Shown: positions 37,965 to 44,105 of the stretch, one piece after another
Position numbering within the stretch: the stretch's first letter is position 1
How the letters are laid out: every line of letters starts with the position of its first letter
Assembly (NCBI GenBank): GCA_016702555.1
Contig: JADJDV010000007.1
Span: forward strand, 844,636 to 908,635
Reading direction: 5' to 3'
DNA length: 64,000 nt
From: Burkholderiales bacterium
GTDB taxonomy: Bacteria > Pseudomonadota > Gammaproteobacteria > Burkholderiales > Burkholderiaceae_C
The notes under the pieces: model-generated
Seen by the model: only the letters and a program-made list of their open reading frames with translations
What the model was told of the DNA's origin: nothing
Databases searched by the model: none
Made by a program: the position numbers and the translations under genes

Positions 37965-38531
37965 TCAGAACCATGGGATGGTGGCACCGCTGCTCAATCC
38001 ATAGGTATTAAAGGTGCCGTCGGTCGGTTCAGACTGAAGTGGACCGTGCACAACAAACAAGCAGAAAGTCTGCTTGCTGCTTGCGCTGCGCAGTTGAACG
38101 TAGGGCAACGCCGGGTGACGCTTAACGCTGTCAGGGATGGCTGCGGCGGCCTCTTCGGCGGTTTCGTCCTTGCGGCGCATGCGGCGGCGGCGCATGCGTT
38201 CTGCGTTGGTCTTGAACTGACGGCGTTGCACGGTACGGTGTTGTGCGCTTGCGGGCACAGCAGCAGGGGGAGTGACGTGAAGGTGGTCGCGCATGCCGCG
38301 CAGCCAATCTTGTGCCATCAGGTTCGTCAGACCGACTTCACTGCCGTGCAGGCGCAACACCTTGCCTAAGGTGCGAGGGTGCAGTGAGTGACGAGGAAAG
38401 CTGATGCCGATGTCGTCCACGCGCAGTTGTGCCAGAGCTCGATGCAGCTTGCTCATCAGCGCGCTCAGCAAGTGTGCATCGCTGAATTCGGGGTCGGGCA
38501 GTAGGTTGAGGTCGATGTAATGCGTGGTCAT
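37965..38531 (-). CDS. cas6f: Type I-F CRISPR endoribonuclease Cas6f (Csy4)
   Basis: 188-residue endoribonuclease that cuts the pre-crRNA at the base of each repeat hairpin and stays bound to the 3' stem-loop in the Csy complex. It aligns along its whole length with Pseudomonas Csy4: HYIDLNLLPDPEF at the start, catalytic His30 in KLHRAL, the Arg-rich hairpin-binding helix NAERMRRRRMRRKDE (about 113-127) and the C-terminal YGLSSGATIPWF. The start at 38531 matches the family; an upstream in-frame Met would add 21 unrelated residues. It lies 13 bp behind csy3 and is last of the cas operon. Confidence 0.95.
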   Translation of the reverse strand: MTTHYIDLNLLPDPEFSDAHLLSALMSKLHRALAQLRVDDIGISFPRHSLHPRTLGKVLRLHGSEVGLTNLMAQDWLRGMRDHLHVTPPAAVPASAQHRTVQRRQFKTNAERMRRRRMRRKDETAEEAAAAIPDSVKRHPALPYVQLRSASSKQTFCLFVVHGPLQSEPTDGTFNTYGLSSGATIPWF

Positions 38532-38544
38532 GGCAAGATCGCAA

Positions 38545-39573
38545 TCAACTGGCATCACCAAACACGCCGCCGCGGATGAGCACGGCCATGACAAAGTGCT
38601 GCTGCTCCACCGGCGGCACCTGGTCTTTCAGCAGCCAGTTGTCCAGCAGGGTGTAGAAGTCGAGCTTTTGTTTGGGCTGGCGGTAAGCCTTGCCCTGGGT
38701 GGTGACCGAGCCATAGGGCTCCACCGCAATCGGGCCCAACTCGTCCGCACCTTCGTACCAGGTGTCGATGGTTCGGATGGCGTTGCCGATTTTTTGCGAA
38801 TGGATTGCGGCCACGCCTCCAACGTCGTACAGCGTTTTGCTTTTTCCTGCGCTGCCTTTATCGAGAACCAACTCTTGCGAGGGGAACACCTCTTGGCCCG
38901 CGCCCTGGCGCACAAAGGCCGTCACTTGCAGCAAAACGTGCGCATCGCCTGCCAAACCTGAGGCAATGACCTGGCCCAACTCCTGCAAGTTAATCGCTTC
39001 AGAATCAGCAGCACCTACCGCCCGTGTATTAAGCGCAAGGGCATCAAAAGACCAAGTTTCATGGGCCTTGCCATCTTGCATCTGCTCGACGATGACGTCC
39101 ACGCTCTCTGCACCGATGCGGTTGCGCCACAAGAAGCGGCCATTGGCCAGGTTGGCAGCGTAGCGCCGGGCCAATTCGCCAAAACCATGCTGCGACACAT
39201 AGCCCTGCACGGTGGCCAGCAACTTGGTTTGGTACGCCGCGCTGTTGCAGGCCGATGGCGTGCCAGCACCGCCCAGCACGCGCAGGGTGAACTGCACCTT
39301 GAGCGTGTCGGCCTGCGGTGGCAGGGTGGCAACGTCCACGGTTTGCGGGTTAGGTGACTCAAATTTCATGTCTTGCTTGGCTTGATCGGCGCTGCCTTTA
39401 GCTTTGCTGCGATGCGATGCAGTCCCACGGACCGATTTTTCCCGCACGGGTACAGGCACCCAATCAGTACTCACTTGCCGGACGTTCCAGTTGCCTGAGA
39501 AGAACACGGCGTCGGATGGATCCAGTTTGCGCTCGAAGGCCAGGACGGTAGGGGTGGTGAGCTTTTTGGTCAT
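38545..39573 (-). CDS. csy3: Type I-F Cascade backbone protein Cas7f (Csy3)
   Basis: 342-residue Csy3/Cas7f, present in six copies along the crRNA in the I-F effector. Recognisable features are the N-terminal TPTVLAFERKLDPSDA, the NGRFLWRNR segment (about 150), and FVRQGAGQEVFPSQELVLDK (about 225-245) in the palm and thumb. It is separated from csy2 by an IS5 copy whose edge lies 34 bp before this ATG. It therefore depends on a promoter within or beyond the IS, or on read-through, for its own and cas6f expression. Confidence 0.95.
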   Translation of the reverse strand: MTKKLTTPTVLAFERKLDPSDAVFFSGNWNVRQVSTDWVPVPVREKSVRGTASHRSKAKGSADQAKQDMKFESPNPQTVDVATLPPQADTLKVQFTLRVLGGAGTPSACNSAAYQTKLLATVQGYVSQHGFGELARRYAANLANGRFLWRNRIGAESVDVIVEQMQDGKAHETWSFDALALNTRAVGAADSEAINLQELGQVIASGLAGDAHVLLQVTAFVRQGAGQEVFPSQELVLDKGSAGKSKTLYDVGGVAAIHSQKIGNAIRTIDTWYEGADELGPIAVEPYGSVTTQGKAYRQPKQKLDFYTLLDNWLLKDQVPPVEQQHFVMAVLIRGGVFGDAS

Positions 39574-39607
39574 GGTGGTAGTTCTTGAAAAATGTGATGT
39601 GAATTAG

Positions 39608-40775
39608 GGAAGGTCTGCACAAATCTGCAGATCTCATGCTATGCAAGATGTAGCGTCTTTGGGACAATTGAGCGCCATGAAGCAATCAGACCTTGGCCTG
39701 AACCTGAGTGTCAAGCGCACGCGCAAGCGGCGCTTTCTCGATGAGATGAATGCCGTGGTGCCTTGGGCCGATCTGGTGGCCTTGATCGCGCCATATGCCC
39801 CTGAGGCTGGCCGACGCGGGCGTCAGCCCTTTGCGGTTGAAGCCATGCTGCGCATTCACTTCATGCAGCAGTGGTTCACCCCTGAGCGATCCGGCCATGG
39901 AAGAAGCCTTGCACGACGTGCCGCTGTACCGCGAGTTTGCGGGCCTGGACAACTGGCATACGCGCCTGCCCGACGAGAGCACCATCTTGCGCTTTCGTCA
40001 CCTGCTGGAGCAGCACAAGCTGGCCGAGCAGATGTTCAAGCTCATCAACGAGCTGCTCATCGCCAAGGGATTGCTGCTCAAGGCTGGCACCGCCGTGGAC
40101 GCCACCTTGATTGCTGCGCCCAGCTCCACCAAGAACAAGGACAACGCGCGCGATGCCCAGATGCGCTCCAGCAAGAAGGGCAACAACTGGTACTTTGGGA
40201 TGAAGACGCACATCGGTGTGGACGCCGACTCAGGCTTGACGCACAGCGTGCGTGGCACGGCAGGCAACGTGCATGACATCGTTGAGGCCAACGCCTTGCT
40301 GCACGGTGAAGAAAGCAATGCCTTTGGCGACTCGGCCTTCCAGGGTGCTGACAAGCGAGCCGATGCCAAGGAAAGTGTCACCTGGCATGTGGCCATGAAG
40401 CCGGGCCAGCGCAAAGCGCTGGACAGGACGATCCGATCGAAGGCAAGCTTGATCAGATCGAACGCATCAAGGCCAGCATCCGCGCCAAGGTCGAGCATCC
40501 GTTTCGGGTCGTGAAGTGCCAGTTCGGCTATGTGAAGGTGCGCTACCGGGGTTTGAAGAAGAACACGGCGCAGATCGTGACCTTGTTGGGCCTGGCCAAC
40601 CTGTGGATGGCGCGCAAAGTTGATGGCATAGGTGCGCCCGGCGCGGGCCAAAAGGGCCTGCGGAGAGCAAAAAACCTCCGAGCAAGGCGAAAACGTCCGG
40701 CGAGGTCTCAGTTTCCAGCAAGAGCTAAAAAATGGACAGCCAAGCACATCCGCGTGTCAATTATTCAGACCGTCC
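39608..40775 (+). mobile_element. IS5-family insertion sequence, decayed copy inside the cas operon
   Basis: 1168-bp copy of the element at 11095-12265, in opposite orientation, with a TTAG target duplication (39604-39607 and 40776-40779). Both termini are intact (GGAAGGTCTGCAC... and ...CAGACCGTCC). It sits between csy2 and csy3 with the transposase opposed to cas transcription. It differs from copy 1 by four small indels (+1, -1, -2, -1), all in or next to short homopolymers, and hardly at all by substitution. Confidence 0.93.
39677..40631 (+). pseudogene. IS5-family transposase, frameshifted copy
   Basis: Corresponds codon for codon to the intact transposase at 11240-12196, but an extra C near 39879-39882 (CACCCCTGAG for CACCCTGAG) breaks the frame after FMQQWFT, and a lost A near 40422 (GGACAGGAC for GGACAAGGAC) breaks it again after GQRKALD. 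A two-base loss near 40616 follows close to the C-terminus, before the TAG at 40629-40631. The pieces are in three frames. It is inactive unless these are assembly errors, which the homopolymer context makes possible. It could still be mobilised in trans by the other copy. Confidence 0.85.
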
Positions 40776-40805
40776 TTAGGACAAATGGCGTAAGGCTTGG
40801 TCGGC

Positions 40806-41900
40806 TCAGGTGTAGGCGTAGGCCTCCGCGTCATCCCAGTCATCGGGGGTGTCGTCCAGGCTCTCGGCAGGACTGACGGTGTTGTCACCGCCGCCCACCG
40901 GCGGCCCGGGGCGGTAGTCATTGCGGCAGCGGTACAGGCCTTGGGCGTCGTCCGTCTCGGCGTACCACAGCAGTTGCTCCAGGCTGTGCAGCCGATGAGG
41001 GCTGATCCACTCGCCCAGCGAATAGACCGACTCCACGAATTGCAGTGGTACTGCGGGGTCGCGCGCGTTGCGCACGCTGCCTGCTGGGTGGGGCGCCGCC
41101 AATGCTGCATAGCCCACGGGTATGGGCACTGTCCAGCCGCTGCCGCTGGGGCGCAGCGGGTCGCCCCAGCGCACCTTGCCGTCGGGTGCGGGCGTGCCGT
41201 CTGCGTTGGGCAGCGGCTGGTGGTTGAAGCGGGCGGCGTGCAGCCAGGCGTCCAGCAAGGTGGCATCGGGCTGGGTGGCGCGCAGGTGCTGCAGGCGCTG
41301 GGCCAGCAAATCGTCGCGCCCTACCAGGGCGAAACCGGGCAGCCACTGGCGGCGCCACCGCCGGAACTCGGTGGCCGCTGCGTCCGGGTCTTCCGGCACG
41401 ACGGCCATCCACGGCCGCACCCGCTTGCCCGGCGCCGGGCGTGATGGCAGCACACTGCCGCCGGCCACGCGCATGCCTTCAACAATGCGGCCTGCCGTCT
41501 TTGCCCAGTCTGCAAGTTGCGCATCGTTGCCTTGCACCAGCGCGGAGGAGGCGCCGGGCGCGGCTTTTTCCGACACGGCCAGCACCAGCGTGATCTGTAA
41601 GTGCATGCGGCCTTCTTCGACGATGGCGGCGGTGCTGCCATCTTTGCCCACCGGGTTGCGCGTCAGGTTGAAGCTGCGTACATAGCCCTGGGTGATTTGC
41701 TCTTGGTGGTGGTGGCACACCACGCCTACCGCATTCAAGCGCAGCGGCACACCAGCTTGGGTCAGCTTGCGCTCCAGCGCCCACATCAGTCCGGTGAAGG
41801 CGGTGATGGACGGGAAGCCATGCGTGAGCGGGCTGCTAATGGCATTGGCGTTTTGAATGCGCAGGTGGGGCAGGGCGAGGATGGCTTGGAACTTGGTCAT
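40806..41900 (-). CDS. csy2: Type I-F Cascade subunit Cas5f (Csy2)
   Basis: 364-residue Csy2, which caps the 5' handle of the crRNA together with Csy1. Family features are the N-terminal [25 protein letters not shown] region ([18 protein letters not shown]), [27 protein letters not shown], and a C-terminal [19 protein letters not shown] stretch. Its ATG overlaps the csy1 stop (ATGA), so the two are translationally coupled. Its 3' end lies 30 bp from the edge of the IS5 copy, outside the coding sequence, so the protein is intact. Confidence 0.94.
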   Translation of the reverse strand: MTKFQAILALPHLRIQNANAISSPLTHGFPSITAFTGLMWALERKLTQAGVPLRLNAVGVVCHHHQEQITQGYVRSFNLTRNPVGKDGSTAAIVEEGRMHLQITLVLAVSEKAAPGASSALVQGNDAQLADWAKTAGRIVEGMRVAGGSVLPSRPAPGKRVRPWMAVVPEDPDAAATEFRRWRRQWLPGFALVGRDDLLAQRLQHLRATQPDATLLDAWLHAARFNHQPLPNADGTPAPDGKVRWGDPLRPSGSGWTVPIPVGYAALAAPHPAGSVRNARDPAVPLQFVESVYSLGEWISPHRLHSLEQLLWYAETDDAQGLYRCRNDYRPGPPVGGGDNTVSPAESLDDTPDDWDDAEAYAYT

Positions 41901-43297
41901 GGCTTGCCCCCCTTGCGTGCAGCGCGTATGCGGTTTCGCTGCTCGCGCAGTTGCTGGACAAAGCCATCTTCATCAGTCAGTAGTTCCTTTTTCCATTCGC
42001 GAAACTCGACCTCGCTGTATTGCAGCTTGCCTTCCAGCCGGGCGTTGAGCCAGTTACCAAAACGACTACCGATCTCGTCTGGCCACTCCATGGCCAACCA
42101 GGTTTCGGCAAAGTCGTCTTCGTCTGGGAGCTCGGCCCGCAGGGGGTCGAGCCAATGCTGTTCGTCACGGTTCAACTGCGCAAAGCGCGGGTCATTCAAA
42201 GTCCAACCAGGCGCGAGTCTTTGCTCCAACTCGACCGCCATCGCCACCATTTCATCGACCAGCACATCGACCAGCGCCTTGCGGTGCTGTCGTGTCTCCA
42301 TGCTGGGAGGAGGGTTGGAATTAAGAAACTGTCGCAGCGCATTCACGGCTTGTTGCACCAGCGGACGGCTGCTGAAATAGCCTTCAAACACCGATTTGGT
42401 TTGGGTGGGTAGGCGCTTTTCGTTGATCTTCCATTCCGGGGGCAGCGATGAGAGCAAGTAGTTGATGCCCCGCCGCTCGCTGTTGAGCTGGCTGATGTTC
42501 TGCGGCTTGGTGCCGCCCATGTTCTGTATCGCCAAATCGGGGTAATGGCGATGCACGCCGATATGTGCTTTCTGATCATGCTTTGCTTGGCCGGCAGCAA
42601 TATTGCCTTTGTCAAAGCGATTTCTATGAATCTCCAAGTAGACCTGATGCATCAGCGAGGCCGGAGAGAGAGGCGCCAAGAGCATGTACGCACGGTCGTC
42701 GCAAGCCTGGCCGGGTGTGCTCAGCCAATACACCTGTTTGCTGCGTGTATTTACTGCCGGAACTGGACATTTGGTTTGCAGTAAACCTAGCCACGGTAGC
42801 TCTCTGGTGTTGGTGCCAACCGTGAAAGCACTCAGCACATCTTCGTCTCCCGCCAAGAGCCAAGCTGCCAAGGTTTGCCCTTCATACCGCGTATCAAGCA
42901 GCAAATACAGCTCGTAGGCCGCACTGTTGTAGGCGCCATCACCGGTGGCATCCCACAGGCTTTGGTCAGCGGCCAGGACATGGGAGCCTAGCTCTTGCCG
43001 TTGAGGCAGCTTGGAGAAGTCGACAGCCAGATTGGTGACGCCCTTCACCTTCAAGTCAGGGTGTGTTGCTTTTGCGATATGGCTAGCAATAGCAATGGCT
43101 CCCGAAGCCTTGGCTCCTTTGGCAAGCATGGATTCCAGCGTGTACTTCTCTTGAGCTGCCTTCACTGCGTTGCGCGCGTCGGTGTCGGTTCGACCTTGGT
43201 ATCGTGCTACCAAGGCTTGCAGGCGCCTAGCAACGTGCTGACGCATGTGTTGCCGTACTTTCTGAGCGCGTTGCGTCAGGCTCTGTTCGTTCTTCAC
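41897..43297 (-). CDS. csy1: Type I-F Cascade large subunit Cas8f (Csy1)
   Basis: 466-residue Csy1/Cas8f, the PAM-reading subunit (5'-CC) of the I-F effector. Homology is visible through DLKVKGVTNLAVDFSKLPQ, QSLWDATGDGAYNSAAYELY and the C-terminal WPDEIGSRFGNWLNARLEG. The start is GTG (43295-43297) with an excellent ribosome site AAAGGAGG eight bases upstream. It is the first gene of the csy1-csy2-csy3-cas6f operon. Its promoter region, shared with higB, holds a TATGAT -10 box covered by the match to the mini-CRISPR pseudo-spacer. Base composition is visibly less GC-rich than in flanking genes, fitting acquisition of the locus. Confidence 0.95.
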   Translation of the reverse strand: MKNEQSLTQRAQKVRQHMRQHVARRLQALVARYQGRTDTDARNAVKAAQEKYTLESMLAKGAKASGAIAIASHIAKATHPDLKVKGVTNLAVDFSKLPQRQELGSHVLAADQSLWDATGDGAYNSAAYELYLLLDTRYEGQTLAAWLLAGDEDVLSAFTVGTNTRELPWLGLLQTKCPVPAVNTRSKQVYWLSTPGQACDDRAYMLLAPLSPASLMHQVYLEIHRNRFDKGNIAAGQAKHDQKAHIGVHRHYPDLAIQNMGGTKPQNISQLNSERRGINYLLSSLPPEWKINEKRLPTQTKSVFEGYFSSRPLVQQAVNALRQFLNSNPPPSMETRQHRKALVDVLVDEMVAMAVELEQRLAPGWTLNDPRFAQLNRDEQHWLDPLRAELPDEDDFAETWLAMEWPDEIGSRFGNWLNARLEGKLQYSEVEFREWKKELLTDEDGFVQQLREQRNRIRAARKGGKP

Positions 43298-43309
43298 CCA
43301 ATCGCCTCC

Positions 43310-43338
43310 TTTACAGCGTAATTGTGAACCATCATACT
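43310..43338 (+). promoter_or_regulatory. Candidate plus-strand promoter of the mini-CRISPR RNA
   Basis: TTTACA (43310-43315, five of six to -35) and CATACT (43333-43338, four of six to -10) with 17-bp spacing. Transcription would begin near 43345, at the front of pseudo-repeat 1, and could continue into higBA. The -10 lies inside the pseudo-spacer target. Confidence 0.45.
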
Positions 43339-43347
43339 TGAAGGTCT
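43329..43347. promoter_or_regulatory. PAM-flanked target of the pseudo-spacer over the csy1 -10 box
   Basis: CC (43329-43330) followed by ATCATACTTGAAGGTCT (43331-43347). The pseudo-spacer at 43369 reads ATCATCCTTGAAGGTCT, identical at positions 1-5 and 7-17. The sole mismatch is position 6, which type I crRNAs flip out. The 5'-CC is the I-F PAM. On the minus strand 43336-43331 reads TATGAT, a near-perfect -10 for csy1, about 35 bp before the GTG. No good -35 is visible at 16-18 bp. Confidence 0.65.
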
Positions 43348-43414
43348 GCCGTAAACGCAGCTTAGAAAATCATCCTTGAAGGTCTTCTTTTCTGCCGCGC
43401 AGGCAGCTTACCTA
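43341..43414 (+). ncRNA. Degenerate mini-CRISPR: candidate Cascade-guiding regulatory RNA (CreR/CreA-like)
   Basis: Two degenerate I-F repeats in plus orientation. Pseudo-repeat 1 (43341-43368) matches the array repeat at about 19 of 28 positions, keeps a CTGC...GCAG stem and ends in CTTAGAAA, the canonical I-F 5' handle (the array itself has CTCAGAAA). Pseudo-repeat 2 (43387-43414) keeps a perfect CTGCC / GGCAG stem with loop GCGCA, but its handle is degraded (CTTACCTA). Between them lies an 18-nt pseudo-spacer starting ATCATCCTTGAAGG. Cas6f cutting would yield handle, short guide and 3' hairpin. CreR and CreA RNAs of other CRISPR types have this layout: degenerate repeats, a short spacer, and partial complementarity to a promoter. 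Expression and processing are unproven. Confidence 0.65.
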
Positions 43415-43415
43415 G

Positions 43416-43434
43416 TACCGGTAAACGGTATAAA
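43416..43434 (+). promoter_or_regulatory. higBA promoter -10 and putative HigA operator
   Basis: Palindrome TACCG-GTAAA-CGGTA (43416-43430) overlaps TATAAA (43429-43434), a good -10. The expected start near 43441 leaves about 12 bases before the higB ATG and no Shine-Dalgarno, so higB translation should start weakly. HigA-type antitoxins bind such palindromes to repress their own operon. Confidence 0.6.
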
Positions 43435-43452
43435 ATTCTTTCTTGTCTGTAC

Positions 43453-43734
43453 ATGGCAATCGTCTCCTTCAAATGTCAGGACACACAGCGTCTGTTTACC
43501 AGCGGCAAATCCCGTCGATTTGCCAGTATCCAGAGCGTGGCGGAGCGCAAGCTGGCGCAACTGGACGCTGCGCAAACATTGGATTTCTTGCGCAGTCCAC
43601 CGGGCAACCACTTGGAGATGTTGGTGGGAGACCGCCGGGGTCAGCACAGCATCCGCATCAATGACCAGTGGCGCGTGTGTTTTGTCTGGACGGGGAAGGG
43701 TGTGGCGGACGTGGAAATCGTCGATTACCACTGA
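43453..43734 (+). CDS. higB: HigB-family toxin (RelE/ParE superfamily mRNA interferase)
   Basis: 93-residue HigB toxin, a ribosome-dependent mRNA endonuclease. Landmarks are the N-terminal IVSFKCQDTQRLFTSG, the central LDFLRSPPGNHLEMLVGDR and the C-terminal HSIRINDQWRVCFVW...VEIVDYH, with the family's terminal DYH. Length is typical. It is encoded on the plus strand inside the minus-strand cas operon, 155 bp from the csy1 start and directly downstream of the mini-CRISPR. The toxin-first order is typical of higBA. Confidence 0.92.
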   Translation: MAIVSFKCQDTQRLFTSGKSRRFASIQSVAERKLAQLDAAQTLDFLRSPPGNHLEMLVGDRRGQHSIRINDQWRVCFVWTGKGVADVEIVDYH

Positions 43735-43788
43735 CGTGCAACAACCTGGTTGCTGCCACGCGGGTAGCGCTAAAGCAAGGAGAAAGTG

Positions 43789-44100
43789 ATGTTCAAGAAC
43801 GGCATGCGGCCCGTCCATCCGGGCGAGGTACTGCGTGAGGACTACCTCAAGCCGATGGGGTTGAGCGCCAGCGCCTTGGCTAGGCAACTGCATGTGCCCG
43901 CTTCGCGTATCAATGACATCGTGCTTGAGCGGCGTGGTGTCACGGCGGACACCGCGCTGCGGTTGAGCCGCTTTTTTGGTGGCGATGCGCAGTCGTGGTT
44001 GAACATGCAGACGGCTTATGACTTGCGCGTGGCGGAACTGGATGCATCGCTGCAAGCGGCCGTGATGGCAGTGCGCCCCATGCAACTGCAGCCCGCCTGA
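43789..44100 (+). CDS. higA: HigA-family antitoxin, XRE-type DNA-binding protein
   Basis: 103-residue antitoxin with an XRE helix-turn-helix. The family opening MRPVHPGEVLREDYLKPMG is followed by SASALARQLHVPASRINDIV (recognition helix about 38-55) and TALRLSRFFGGDAQSWLNMQ. It neutralises HigB and represses the operon. I prefer ATG at 43789, six bases after AGGAG, over the GTG one codon earlier. It ends five bases before the end of the convergent cas2-3 gene, so higBA fits tightly into the cas locus. Confidence 0.92.
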   Translation: MFKNGMRPVHPGEVLREDYLKPMGLSASALARQLHVPASRINDIVLERRGVTADTALRLSRFFGGDAQSWLNMQTAYDLRVAELDASLQAAVMAVRPMQLQPA

Positions 44101-44105
44101 GCAAA

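Noticed and set aside
43416..43452. A second pseudo-spacer target in the higB promoter.
   Set aside because: I looked for CC or GG next to ATCAT-like sequence on both strands downstream of pseudo-repeat 2 and found none.
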